DNA of 64,000 nucleotides from JAFNAG01 sp963824985 (GCA_963824985.1 CAWGRQ010000024.1:248001-312000), one strand, 5' to 3'; shown: positions 1 through 8,449, counted from the stretch's first letter. Notes: generated from the sequence alone by a model not told the origin. Made by a program: numbers and translations.

Positions 1-510
1 ATGAATGACCTTCCCCCCGGTCAGAGTGATCAGGCCGCGCAGCTTCCGGCGAATATCAATCACCCGCTTCCCCGTCTCGAGTCCGACCCTGGCGATAACC
101 CCCAGGACATTTCTCTCGGCCGCGGGTGCATCAGGTCCGACGACGAAGTCTGGCCCGCCAAGAAAATAAAAATGGAGCGCGTGATCTTCTACCATAAATG
201 CGCTGTAGACCAATTCCCGGATCTTGCGCGCGGCAGGTGGTGGGGTAACCTGGTACAGGCTGTCGAGCGCCTTGGTTCCGGCCATGTGATGGGCCATCGG
301 GCAGACACCGCAGATCCGCGAGGTGATTTGCGGCATATCTTCCGCCAGCCTCCCTTCGGCGAATTTTTCGAATCCCCTGAGCTCGGGCACCTGAAAGAAC
401 GCCCGATCAACCCCGCCCTCCTCGTTCAGGAGGATGTCTATCTTGCCGTGACCTTCCAGGCGGGTAATGGGATCAATCGTGATTCTCCTCCGATTCAGAT
501 TGTCGGACAT
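1..510 (-). CDS. mvhA: [NiFe] hydrogenase large subunit, MvhA type (3' end cut by window)
   Basis: This is the catalytic subunit that would bind the Ni-Fe centre and oxidise H2, feeding electrons through MvhG and MvhD to HdrA. Only the first 170 residues lie in the window. The N-terminus reads DPITRLEGHGKI, the usual large-subunit opening, and the first metal-binding motif RICGVCPMAHH is intact. The second C-terminal CxxC pair lies beyond the window edge. The ATG at 510 is one base after the stop of mvhG, and a perfect Shine-Dalgarno (GGAGGTGATC) sits inside the end of mvhG, so the two are probably translationally coupled. The downstream residues FYFLGGPDF suit the F420-non-reducing group rather than uptake hydrogenases, but this subgroup call depends mostly on the neighbouring mvhD and hdr genes. 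Confidence 0.93.
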   Translation of the reverse strand, partial: MSDNLNRRRITIDPITRLEGHGKIDILLNEEGGVDRAFFQVPELRGFEKFAEGRLAEDMPQITSRICGVCPMAHHMAGTKALDSLYQVTPPPAARKIRELVYSAFMVEDHALHFYFLGGPDFVVGPDAPAAERNVLGVIARVGLETGKRVIDIRRKLRGLITLTGGKVIH

Positions 511-511
511 C

Positions 512-1486
512 TCAGATCACCTCCGATCTCTTCCGGTGCAAGGGAGAAGCTGGCAGGCTGTAGCGATAAAGCGTACCTACTGGATCGGGAATCTGCGCCA
601 TAATCCTGTCGATTTCGGCCGCGTCGTTGCTGTCCACGCTTGAAGCCAGGGCGGAGAGGGTTTTGCTGCCGAAATCCCGGACCCGGCTGGTCGGCCCAAA
701 ACAGCCGGTGCAAGGCATGTTTCCTCGGGGACACTTCGCTTCGCAGCCGCCGCGCGTGGCCGAACCGAGGCACAGCAATCCCTGGGCCAGCAGGCACTTT
801 TCGCCGTCGATCAGGATTTGATGGGGTCGTTTCCACTCTTTGATGGCCAGCTGCTCCGGCCGCGTATCTTTGCGCGGACACTCCTCGCAAAGAGCCGTGT
901 CGGGAGCCAGGACTGCTCCCCGCGCGGGGAGGTTTCCGCTCAGCAAGGTCTGAACGGCCTTGAGCAGGATGTTCGGGGTCGGCGGACAGCCGGGAACGAA
1001 ATAATCGACAGGTACCGTCTGCCCCAGAGTTTTTACCGTGTCGAACAGGGTCGGCAGGGTAATGCTGCGGCCATGACTTTCGTACTCCGTCCGGGGGGTC
1101 GTGCCGGCGGGATTGACCGTGCTCGGCGCCTCGCGATACACGGCCTGCAGCAGCGCTTCCCGGTTCCAGAGGTTGGCCAGGCCGGGCACTCCGCCGAGCT
1201 GCGCGCAGGCGCCAAAGGCAATCATCAACTGCGACTTTCTGCGCAGCAGGTGGGCCATCTCTTCCTGCTCGGTAGTCCGCACGGCTCCATTGACGAACGC
1301 CGCCAGGATGGTTCCGTCCGCCATGGCCTCAATATCCTTGCGCTTGAAGTCGAGGGCCACCGGCCAGAACACGATATCGACGGCCGCCACGACATCGAGA
1401 ATTTTCTCGTCCAGGTCGACGACGGTCTCTTCACAGCCGCCGCAGGAAGCGCACCAATAAAACGCCACTTTCGGTTTTTCGCTCAT
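512..1486 (-). CDS. mvhG: [NiFe] hydrogenase small subunit, MvhG type
   Basis: This 324-residue iron-sulfur subunit would carry electrons from the Ni-Fe site of MvhA to MvhD. It opens with WCASCGGCEE (Cys12, Cys15, Cys18), the proximal-cluster motif, followed by FGACAQLGG and VPGCPPTPN, both typical of this family. The C-terminal third is Cys-rich (CEECPRK, then GGCEAKCPRGNMPCTGCFG), matching the extra cluster ligands of Mvh/Frh-type small subunits. There is no Tat signal, so the enzyme should be cytoplasmic. Its ATG overlaps the mvhD stop as ATGA, which supports one polycistronic mRNA with coupled translation. Confidence 0.93.
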   Translation of the reverse strand: MSEKPKVAFYWCASCGGCEETVVDLDEKILDVVAAVDIVFWPVALDFKRKDIEAMADGTILAAFVNGAVRTTEQEEMAHLLRRKSQLMIAFGACAQLGGVPGLANLWNREALLQAVYREAPSTVNPAGTTPRTEYESHGRSITLPTLFDTVKTLGQTVPVDYFVPGCPPTPNILLKAVQTLLSGNLPARGAVLAPDTALCEECPRKDTRPEQLAIKEWKRPHQILIDGEKCLLAQGLLCLGSATRGGCEAKCPRGNMPCTGCFGPTSRVRDFGSKTLSALASSVDSNDAAEIDRIMAQIPDPVGTLYRYSLPASPLHRKRSEVI

Positions 1487-1932
1487 CGGACCCCAACCTC
1501 CTCGCGCAATTCCGCCTTTTCGGCCGGCCGCAAGGGACCAAGGGCGCGTATCTTTTCCGTCATGTCATTCATCGTGGTCCGAAGCCGGTCCGCTTCGGCC
1601 GCCGAAATCCACTCGAGACGGAAACGGTCGTCCTCGATGCCCATTTCATTCAGAACGCGCTTCAGCAGTTGAACCCGCCGCAGCGTCTTGTAGTTGCCTT
1701 CCTGATAATGGCAATCCCCGGGGTGGCAGCCGCCGATCAGCACGCCATCGGCCCCTTTGGCGAAGGCCTCGATGATGAACTGCGGGTCGATCCGCCCCGA
1801 GCACATCAGGCGCACCACACGCGCGTTCGGGGCATACTTCATCCGCGAGATTCCGGCCGAGTCCGCGGCCATGTACGTGCACCAGTTACAGAAGAAGGCG
1901 ACGATCTTCGGTTCGAACGGTTGATCAGGCAT
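1483..1932 (-). CDS. mvhD: MvhD, [2Fe-2S] electron-transfer subunit linking hydrogenase to HdrA
   Basis: MvhD passes electrons from the hydrogenase to the flavin subunit HdrA. The 149-residue product contains FFCNWCTYMAAD near the N-terminus, RLMCSGRID in the middle and GGCHPGDCHYQEGNYK, the conserved cysteine pattern of this family. I chose the ATG at 1932 because the protein then starts just before the conserved FEPKIVAFFCNWC block; the longer frame upstream only reads antisense-like sequence inside hdrA. It overlaps hdrA by 8 bases upstream and mvhG by 4 bases downstream. A stand-alone MvhD next to hdrA is what distinguishes these loci from membrane-linked hydrogenases. Confidence 0.92.
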   Translation of the reverse strand: MPDQPFEPKIVAFFCNWCTYMAADSAGISRMKYAPNARVVRLMCSGRIDPQFIIEAFAKGADGVLIGGCHPGDCHYQEGNYKTLRRVQLLKRVLNEMGIEDDRFRLEWISAAEADRLRTTMNDMTEKIRALGPLRPAEKAELREEVGVR

Positions 1933-3922
1933 AGTCAAGTACCCCCTCGATTTCCTCGAAAATCTGCTCATCCTCGAACAGGTTCTGGCGGAGAGAGCCG
2001 GAAGGACACCCGGCCACGCAGGTCCCGCACCCTTTGCAGAGTACCGCATTGACCGAGGCTATCTTCTTCTCTTCGAGGAAGGATATGGCGTGATAAGGGC
2101 AGAGTCCGACGCAAGTCCGGCATCCCGAGCAAGCATCTTCCACCACGTATGCCGTGTTGGGTTCGATCTCCACCGTTCCGGCATCGATCAGGGCCAACAC
2201 TTCGGCGGCGGCCGCCCCGGCCTGGGCCACCGTGTCGGGAATATCCTTGGGACCCTGACAGCAGCCCGCCAGAAACACGCCGTCGGTGAATGTCGAGACC
2301 GGCGCCAGCTTCGGGTGCCGTTCCGTAAAGAAGCCTTCCGAACCACAGCTGATGTTGAACAGGCGCCGAACCTCAGGCGCATCCGCATGCGGTTCCAGAC
2401 CCATCGATAGCACCACCATGTCAACCGGGATGCGGCGCACCATGGCACTCATAGTATCTTCGACCCGCAAGACGAGTTTTCCCTCTTCGCTGGGATCATT
2501 GACCCAATCGGTCACTTCCGCCACCCGGCCGCGGATGAAGTGCACCCCTTCTTTCAACAGCCGCTGGTAAAACTCTTCAAAACCTTTTCCCGGCGTGCGC
2601 ATGTCAATGTAGAAATTGAAGACCTCCGCGTGCGTATGCTCCTTGATCAGGTGGGCCAGCTTGAGCGAATACATGCAGCAGACTCTCGAGCACCACCGGT
2701 TGGTGTACTGGTCTCGAGATCCGACACAGTGGATGATCCCGACACTCTTCGGCTTCCGGCCGTCGCGCAGAATCACCTCGCCACCCGTCGGCCCGGATGC
2801 GTTGATCAGCCGTTCCATTTCAAGGGAGGTATAAATGTTCGGGTACGCACCATACCGGTAGTACGGCACCTTTTCGGCGGCCACAGACTGGAAGCCGGTC
2901 GCCAGCACCACAGTTCCCACCTTGATTTTGCGGATTTCGTCTTCCTGCTCGAAATTGATGGCCTGGCGGTCTCCGCAGGCCTCGACGCAGGTCTTTTTGC
3001 ACGTTCCCTTTTTGAACTCGATGCAGGTCTCCGGATCGATCAGCACCACCTGGGGCACCGCCTGGGGGAACGGGATATAGACCGGCTTGCGCTTGCCCAG
3101 TCCCATGTTGAACTCGTCGTCGAACCGGGGCTGCTTGTAAACGCACGCTTCGACACACTGCATGCAACCCACGCAAAGATCCTCGTTTACATAGCGCGGG
3201 TGGCGAGTCACGGTCACGTCGTAGTTGCCGACATACCCCTCGACTCCAGTAACCTCGGACATCGTCAGCAGGGTAATGTTCGGGTGTGCCTTGACCGAGG
3301 TCATCTTTGGGGTAAGGATGCAGGCAGCGCAGTCCAGGGTGGGGAATGTCTTGTCGAACTTGGCCATGTGCCCGCCGATGGTGGCATCGCGCTCGACCAG
3401 GTAGACATGTTTGCCGGCATTGGCCATCGTAAGCGCGGCATGGATGCCGGCAATGCCGCCCCCAACCACCAGGACATTGGGATCGATGGCAACATAACCC
3501 TTCTCCAGGGGCCGGTGATAGCGAATCCTGCGCACGGCCGCGCGCACCAGGTCCTTTGCTTTACGCGTGGCCGCCTCCCGATCGTCGGGATGCACCCAGG
3601 AGTCGTGTTCCCGGATGTTCACCATATGGCTGTAGTAAGGATTCAGCCCGCTTTTTTCGACGGCGTTGCGGAAAGTGTGCTCATGCAGGAGCGGCGAACA
3701 GGACGCGACCACGACGCGGTTGAGCTGGTGGTCGCGCACATCCGAGCGGATCAGTTCCTGCCCGGGGTCGGAGCACATGTACTTGTATTCGCGGGAGACC
3801 ACAACTCCGGGCAGGCCGGCCGCATAATTCGCCACATGTTTCACGTCGACCGTTCCCGCGATGTTGGTGCCGCAGTGGCAGATGTACACGCCGATTCGAG
3901 CCGTGCCATTGGTATCAGACAT
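1925..3922 (-). CDS. hdrA: HdrA, FAD iron-sulfur subunit of heterodisulfide reductase
   Basis: HdrA holds the FAD proposed to carry out flavin-based electron bifurcation. The 665-residue protein has an N-terminal segment with CHCGTN, a second conserved block (CSPLLHEHTF), the FAD-binding GGGIAG motif around residue 150, and the LDCAACILTPKM motif characteristic of HdrA. An inserted ferredoxin-like region (CVGCMQCVEAC) and a C-terminal pair of [4Fe-4S] motifs (CSGCRTCVGLCP and CKGCGTCVAGCP) complete the usual set. The ATG at 3922 was preferred because the upstream extension is the shadow of hdrB. It overlaps hdrB and mvhD by 8 bases each. In organisms without coenzyme M/B the disulfide substrate is unknown, and the partner could be ferredoxin plus another thiol carrier. 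Confidence 0.93.
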   Translation of the reverse strand: MSDTNGTARIGVYICHCGTNIAGTVDVKHVANYAAGLPGVVVSREYKYMCSDPGQELIRSDVRDHQLNRVVVASCSPLLHEHTFRNAVEKSGLNPYYSHMVNIREHDSWVHPDDREAATRKAKDLVRAAVRRIRYHRPLEKGYVAIDPNVLVVGGGIAGIHAALTMANAGKHVYLVERDATIGGHMAKFDKTFPTLDCAACILTPKMTSVKAHPNITLLTMSEVTGVEGYVGNYDVTVTRHPRYVNEDLCVGCMQCVEACVYKQPRFDDEFNMGLGKRKPVYIPFPQAVPQVVLIDPETCIEFKKGTCKKTCVEACGDRQAINFEQEDEIRKIKVGTVVLATGFQSVAAEKVPYYRYGAYPNIYTSLEMERLINASGPTGGEVILRDGRKPKSVGIIHCVGSRDQYTNRWCSRVCCMYSLKLAHLIKEHTHAEVFNFYIDMRTPGKGFEEFYQRLLKEGVHFIRGRVAEVTDWVNDPSEEGKLVLRVEDTMSAMVRRIPVDMVVLSMGLEPHADAPEVRRLFNISCGSEGFFTERHPKLAPVSTFTDGVFLAGCCQGPKDIPDTVAQAGAAAAEVLALIDAGTVEIEPNTAYVVEDACSGCRTCVGLCPYHAISFLEEKKIASVNAVLCKGCGTCVAGCPSGSLRQNLFEDEQIFEEIEGVLDYA

Positions 3923-4817
3923 GAGCCGCAACCTCCTTTGCCGGACGGAACCATTGTTTGATGGCGGCGGTACCCGAAATACCCCGTTGGATTCCCAGAT
4001 CGCGCGGATCCCCGCCCAGCGCCCAGCCAAGCAATTGAGTGAAGTAGAAAACGGGCACATCGAGGTCCTGATGCGTCTGCTTGCGAATCTCGGATTGGTA
4101 GGCATCCAGGTTGAACTGGCAGAGGGGACAGAGAGTCACTATGGCCTGGGCCCCCTTGCGAACCGCCTCCTTCAGCAGGATGGCATTCAGACGCAAACCT
4201 ACCTGGGGAATCGTGCCGGTCAGCGACCCCCCGCAGCACTTGGTCTTCAGGGAATAGGGAACAGTGGGTATGCCGGCGGCCTCGAGCAGTTCATCCATGC
4301 GGGTCTGATCTACAGGCTTGTCCACCTCATAGTACGGCCGCACCGCCTGGCACCCGTAGTAACAGGCCACCGGGCCTCCCTGCCATTTCCGAGTTACCTT
4401 GGAGCGAATCCGTTCCAGACCAAAATCGTTATAGAGCACCTCGAGCGGATGACGGATCGCAATCGAATCCACAATGGGCAGGTTAGCCGCACGGAGGCTT
4501 TCGCTCACGTGCTTCCGGATTTCAGGATAGCGCTGGATATAGTCCTGGGTCTTGCGCAGCACGAGGTAGCAGGCGGCGCAGGGAGCCAGCAATTCGTCGA
4601 CTCCCGCCTGCTTGGCCAGTGAGAAATTCCGAGCCGACAAGGCAAACGCGGAGCCCTCGTCGATCGACATGTAGGAAGTGGCACCGCAGCAGTTCCAGTC
4701 ATCCAACGGCTGCAAGCCGACCCCCAGCGTCCGGAACAACGTCCGCAGACTTTCATCATAGGCAACGGCCTGGCCATTCATGCTGCAGCCGGGGAAATAC
4801 GTGTATGCGTCCGCCAT
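3915..4817 (-). CDS. hdrB: HdrB, CCG-domain catalytic subunit of heterodisulfide reductase
   Basis: HdrB carries the disulfide-reducing site, built by two CCG domains that hold non-cubane [4Fe-4S] clusters. In this 300-residue protein the first domain shows WNCCGATSY (Cys43-Cys44) and PCAAC (Cys80, Cys83); the second shows YYGCQAVRP (Cys156), TKCCGGS (Cys194-Cys195) and LCPLC (Cys230, Cys233). Both domains therefore keep their ligands, which argues for an active enzyme. The start at 4817 gives the standard N-terminus (YFPGCSM). It follows hdrC by 66 bases and overlaps hdrA by 8. Confidence 0.93.
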   Translation of the reverse strand: MADAYTYFPGCSMNGQAVAYDESLRTLFRTLGVGLQPLDDWNCCGATSYMSIDEGSAFALSARNFSLAKQAGVDELLAPCAACYLVLRKTQDYIQRYPEIRKHVSESLRAANLPIVDSIAIRHPLEVLYNDFGLERIRSKVTRKWQGGPVACYYGCQAVRPYYEVDKPVDQTRMDELLEAAGIPTVPYSLKTKCCGGSLTGTIPQVGLRLNAILLKEAVRKGAQAIVTLCPLCQFNLDAYQSEIRKQTHQDLDVPVFYFTQLLGWALGGDPRDLGIQRGISGTAAIKQWFRPAKEVAAHV

Positions 4818-4883
4818 CAGTGCACCTCCAATGTCCTGGCACTCTTGCGGGGCAGTTCGTCCACCCGCTTGATTTTGTCCCGC

Positions 4884-5393
4884 CTAAGTTCCATTCTCCC
4901 CGGTCCGGAACAGCTTCCAGCCGGTCCCCATCATGGTGGCCAGAATCAGGGGATTCGACTTCAGCGCCATTCGCATGACCAGCCACAATTCCGAGCTGCG
5001 GCCGCGGCGCGAAACCATGCGCTGAAATTCGCGCGCCAGGATCGGGATCGGAAATCGCTTCGGGTAGAAACCATCTTTGATCGCTTCCCGTTTCAGGCTG
5101 TACATGACATCCGTGAGCTGAATCTTCTGCGGGCAACGAGCGCCGCAGGAATAGCAGGAAGCACACAACCAGATGGTCTGCGAAGCCAGCGCGTCTTCCC
5201 GGAAACCCTCACGAACCAGATTAATGATGCGCCGCGGCGTGTAGTCCATGTAGATGGACAGCGGACAAGTGCCGGAACACGTGCCGCACTGAATGCACGA
5301 GAACAGCTTCTCGCATCCGGGCAGCTGCGCGATCTGGTGCGCCCAATCAGGATGCGCTTCACGCTGATGTTTCATCTTCCTTTGGATGTCCAT
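4884..5393 (-). CDS. hdrC: HdrC, ferredoxin-like subunit of heterodisulfide reductase
   Basis: HdrC relays electrons to HdrB through two [4Fe-4S] clusters. From the ATG at 5393 the protein is 169 residues, with motifs CIQCGTCSGTC (Cys33, 36, 39, 43) and CASCYSCGARC (Cys77, 80, 83, 87). I chose 5393 over an upstream in-frame start at 5471 because GGAGG lies 9 bases before it, while the longer form would overlap the preceding gene by about 60 bases. The gene lies 16 bases after the small Cys-rich ORF and begins the hdrC-hdrB-hdrA-mvhD-mvhG-mvhA order. Confidence 0.9.
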   Translation of the reverse strand: MDIQRKMKHQREAHPDWAHQIAQLPGCEKLFSCIQCGTCSGTCPLSIYMDYTPRRIINLVREGFREDALASQTIWLCASCYSCGARCPQKIQLTDVMYSLKREAIKDGFYPKRFPIPILAREFQRMVSRRGRSSELWLVMRMALKSNPLILATMMGTGWKLFRTGENGT

Positions 5394-5409
5394 CAACCTC
5401 TTCCTCCAG

Positions 5410-5760
5410 TCAATGCGCGCCCCGGGGCCGCTCACGATTTCCCTGCATCGCGCGCCGGCAGTAATATTCACAGGCGCGGTAACTCTCCCCGACGCACGAC
5501 GAGAGCTGCTCCCCGCTCCGGGGGATGAATTTGATCATGGGAGCGGCGGCACAATATTGCGCCGGCGCCTCCTGCAAATGCGGGCAGCAGGCCTGCACGG
5601 GCAACATCACCCCGTGCTGTCTGGCAACGTCGCACTCGAGATAACCGGGCGTCGAGCATTTTTCGGGTCCGGACGGCTCCGATCCCAACAGGATCATCTT
5701 TTTGAATTCCGAAACGCGGCAATACTTGACGCGCGTATCAATAAGATAAGGGCACCTCAT
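5410..5760 (-). CDS. small cysteine-rich protein, first gene of the hdr-mvh operon
   Basis: I do not recognise an experimentally defined function. The 116-residue product begins MRCPYLIDTRVKYC and contains about ten cysteines, including a central CCPHL and a C-terminal CEYYCRR. The spacing suggests a metal or Fe-S binding fold. The ATG at 5760 has a strong ribosome binding site (GGAGG, 5 bases upstream), whereas the longer open frame to 6126 reads into an inverted-repeat element and is unlikely to be coding. The 16-base gap to hdrC makes it operonic. It could be an accessory electron carrier or an assembly factor, but that is inference from position and cysteine content only. Confidence 0.75.
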   Translation of the reverse strand: MRCPYLIDTRVKYCRVSEFKKMILLGSEPSGPEKCSTPGYLECDVARQHGVMLPVQACCPHLQEAPAQYCAAAPMIKFIPRSGEQLSSCVGESYRACEYYCRRAMQGNRERPRGAH

Positions 5761-5803
5761 GCCCTCCTCCACTCTTCGCCGGGCCGGAGATTCCGCCCCC
5801 CTT

Positions 5804-6086
5804 AGGGCTCGCGCAAAAATAACTTGGCATTTTGTTGCGACCCCAGGCGTAACTCTAACATTTTGTTTTGCGCATGCCTTTTGCTGCAATATATCCCCAG
5901 GCTCCACACGCCGTGGTGCCGCAACCCTGCGGGGCACGGCTGCGGGCGCGCATCTGCGGCGTTGCCGCTCCTCGGAGATGTCACCACATCGCCTGCGTCG
6001 CGGCGCCTTGCATCTGCCCACCCCAGGAGCACCACAGGTGCGACGGTGCTCGCGCCAAAACGCCAACTCATTTTTGCGCGAACCCT
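5804..6086. repeat. MITE-like element C1 with 37-bp terminal inverted repeats
   Basis: Positions 5804-5840 and 6050-6086 are inverted copies matching at about 31 of 37 positions (core CGCGCAAAAAT and its complement). The 283-bp interior is GC-rich, has further internal complementarity and has no convincing gene. It lies directly upstream of the hdr operon. The interior (about 5940-6050) is related, in the opposite orientation, to the interior of the second element at 6365-6666. Confidence 0.65.
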
Positions 6087-6364
6087 TGGCAAACTGCCGG
6101 GCCCGAAATTTCCGACCTCCACGCACGGAGGTCTCGCAAATCCCGTACCGAATTGATTGCCGCGCCGGAATGCCCGTATGTCGTTATTTATTCAGGTGAA
6201 GGCGTGGAGATCACCGTCTGACGGCCGAAGCTTGTGCGCCAAAAGTGTGGATTATGTCGACACCCGTGTCGCCATTCCCTGCAGGGACCATGCAATCCAT
6301 GCCGGATATTCAGGCGTGGAGGTTCGAGGGGGCGCCAGGAAAAGGTCTCGAGGTTTTCGGCGGG

Positions 6365-6666
6365 CTAGGAGCCTGTCCGGGAATTATGAGGGGCCGCGTT
6401 CCGAGCACCGTCGCGCCTGCGGCGCTCCTGGCGGGGGCAGATGCCAGGCGGAGACGCAGGCGATGTGGCTGTACATCGTCGAGGAGCGCCAACGCCGCAG
6501 ATGCCCCTGCGCCGCCGGAATCCGAAGGGCGCATGGGGGTTGCGCGGCGATCGCTGCGTTGCTCGTCGTCAACGATGCGCAAGGACATCGCCTCCCCCTC
6601 GCGCCTTGCGCTCGCCGCGCAAGCCCCATGCGCGCAATCCATCCTAATCCTCGGACTGGCTCCTAG
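6365..6666. repeat. MITE-like element C2 with CTAGGAGCC termini
   Basis: The ends CTAGGAGCCTGTCCG (6365 onward) and the complement of positions 6642-6666 match at about 21 of 25 positions, giving a 302-bp inverted-repeat element. A second nested hairpin lies near 6528-6640. The right terminus contains the TAG stop codon of the amidase gene. The interior shares about 110 bp with element C1 although the terminal repeats differ. No transposase is encoded. Confidence 0.65.
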
Positions 6667-7964
6667 TTTTGATAGAAGATGAGTGTGCGCGGCGGGATGG
6701 CAGCGTCATGGATCCCGTCGCCGCTGACGATGCGGCCATCCGGAAATCGATAAAATGTGGAGGGGTAGTTCCACATGATTCCGGCGATACTGCTGGGGAG
6801 CCGTCTGGTTTTCACGTAGCCGCCATAAACATAGCCGACCAGTACCCGGGTTCCGCACGGGAGGCGATCCAGGAGCGTTCGGGTCGACCTTCCGCTACTC
6901 AGTTCGCTCCCGGTCCTGATCAGCCCATCAGGGAAAAAGTAAATGGTGGTCGCCTGGTCGAACGCGTCCCCGGCCAGGGCACGCGCCGTGTCGCCATCAA
7001 CTCCGATTTCGCGAAAGCCCTCCATGGGCTGTTCCTCCTGGGCATCGCCTTCGGCGACCAGCACGCGGGTCCCTTCGGGAATCCGACTCCAGTCGGAAAT
7101 CTGATTGCCACGTAAGCGTCTGCCGTCGGGAAAAACATACGTCGTGCTCGGGCTGGCGTATTGTTCCCGCGCAATATACCAAGGGGTCGATTCTCTGGTG
7201 ACGATGTTTGATTCCGGGGGAATCGGAACCGGTTTCTGGTCCGAGACCGCATCACTCGGCGTCGCCGCCGGACGTGCAAACAGGAAGCGATAGAGCTGGG
7301 CGTCGGCAACGATGAGACGTCCGGCTTCGACATCCGAATCGCGCGTCGCCTTGGCGGCCAGACCAAGCCTGGTCCGGACCTCGGGCCGCGCGAAAATCAT
7401 GCCGCATCGCTTGCGCCCGCGGTGATCGCCGGAATGGAACCGGTTCGGCCGCCCATAGGCAACCATTGAGTGCGTCAGCACACCCCGGTCCGGAATGTGA
7501 TACAACGATTTCAACTCCGCCAGCAACTGCCGCAGGGCCGAATATTGCGCTGAACTGATCTCACGGTCATGAAAGCCCACGACTTCGATACCAATGGAAT
7601 AATTGTCAATATTCCGGTGTCCCTCCCACATGCTTCTCCCTGCATGCGTGGCGATCCGGGCGCGATCAACGATCCTGAATACGCTGCCGTCGGCGGCTAC
7701 GAAGTAATGGGCCTCTCCCAGGCGCCAGACCTTGTCAAGCGAGCCGGTTTGTGCCCCCTCGGTAGTGTGCAATACGATGTAGAGTGTATGTGGCCGTAGT
7801 GGACGGCGCCGGTTCCTGGGGCTGATGCGATTCGAAATGTGGAGCTTCGCGCTGGTTTCGATGACCGCGCCGGAGGCCCGGCGCCAGGCCGCCGGCAGGG
7901 CCAGGATGGCGCCAATCCCCGCCTGCATGAGTGTGCGACGCGAGGTCCTGCTGCCTGCTGCCAT
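6663..7964 (-). CDS. Tat-exported N-acetylmuramoyl-L-alanine amidase with FPDG repeats
   Basis: This predicted peptidoglycan amidase would cut the bond between N-acetylmuramic acid and L-alanine in the periplasm. From the ATG at 7964 the 433-residue protein has a twin-arginine signal (SRTSRRTLM, Arg9-Arg10) and hydrophobic stretch. An Amidase_2-type zinc domain follows: LYIVLHTTEG gives the first ligand histidine, and HYFVAADGSVF and LTHSMVAYGRPNRFHSGD are typical of the fold. After about residue 250 come three related modules each containing FPDG (YVFPDGRRL, YFFPDGLIR, YRFPDGRIV). The longer frame starts at a TTG and was not chosen. The stop codon lies in the end of repeat element C2, so the last residues may have been set by that insertion. 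Confidence 0.82.
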   Translation of the reverse strand: MAAGSRTSRRTLMQAGIGAILALPAAWRRASGAVIETSAKLHISNRISPRNRRRPLRPHTLYIVLHTTEGAQTGSLDKVWRLGEAHYFVAADGSVFRIVDRARIATHAGRSMWEGHRNIDNYSIGIEVVGFHDREISSAQYSALRQLLAELKSLYHIPDRGVLTHSMVAYGRPNRFHSGDHRGRKRCGMIFARPEVRTRLGLAAKATRDSDVEAGRLIVADAQLYRFLFARPAATPSDAVSDQKPVPIPPESNIVTRESTPWYIAREQYASPSTTYVFPDGRRLRGNQISDWSRIPEGTRVLVAEGDAQEEQPMEGFREIGVDGDTARALAGDAFDQATTIYFFPDGLIRTGSELSSGRSTRTLLDRLPCGTRVLVGYVYGGYVKTRRLPSSIAGIMWNYPSTFYRFPDGRIVSGDGIHDAAIPPRTLIFYQN

Positions 7965-8035
7965 CCGGTACCCTTTCTCCAACCTGCTTTCTAACAGATG
8001 AATCCGGGCAGTTCAAGGGTAGATGTGAATGGGGG

Positions 8036-8449
8036 CTAGCTTTTGAAAAGATCCAGAAATGCCTGTCGGTGGCTGTTCTCAGGCTTGGGAGGAGCCGCAC
8101 CGCTTCCCTGCTTCTCGACCAGGACTTTGGCTTCGAAAGACGTGCAGATGTTGTTGATGCTCTTATTGGTCACGCGCACTTCAACCGGCTTGGTACACTC
8201 GTTGCGCGCGGAAGGATCGAAGTTCAGGCAATTCCGGCAGGTGTGCAGATCGGTGCCGCAGCTCTTGCAGGTGTCCGTCACCTGGATCTTATCGGTAACA
8301 ATTATTTCCGCGGCGCAGTTGTTGCACCGGGTGATCAGGTGAAATCGGGTTTCCACCCGCCCCCCGGCTCCCTTTGGTCGCGGTGGCGGTTTCGGCCTTC
8401 GGTCACGGTCGTTGTCCTGGTACCCGTGCTGACGATACTTTCTGCTCAT
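8036..8449 (-). CDS. small zinc-ribbon protein, function unknown
   Basis: The 137-residue product starts with a basic, Arg/Pro-rich tail (about residues 1-30), then has CNNCAAEI, CKSCGTDLHTCRNC and, further on, single cysteines in NECTKPV and NICTSFEA. The paired CxxC motifs suggest one or two zinc ribbons, and the basic N-terminus suggests nucleic-acid or ribosome contact. The ATG at 8449 has an excellent site (AAGGAGGAAA). It is monocistronic: the amidase begins 70 bases downstream on the same strand and the ABC-F gene lies 500 bases upstream. A -10-like TACAAT (complement of 8503-8508) lies about 53 bases before the ATG. I cannot name a function. Confidence 0.75.
   Translation of the reverse strand: MSRKYRQHGYQDNDRDRRPKPPPRPKGAGGRVETRFHLITRCNNCAAEIIVTDKIQVTDTCKSCGTDLHTCRNCLNFDPSARNECTKPVEVRVTNKSINNICTSFEAKVLVEKQGSGAAPPKPENSHRQAFLDLFKS

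Noticed and set aside
2540..3961. Plus-strand open frame of 473 codons opposite hdrA
   Set aside because: hdrA motifs are on the minus strand; the plus frame is low-complexity shadow sequence.
5761..6126. N-terminal extension of the Cys-rich protein through the MITE-like element
   Set aside because: The sequence falls inside a repeat with inverted ends and has no family-like residues; a strong ribosome binding site supports ATG 5760.
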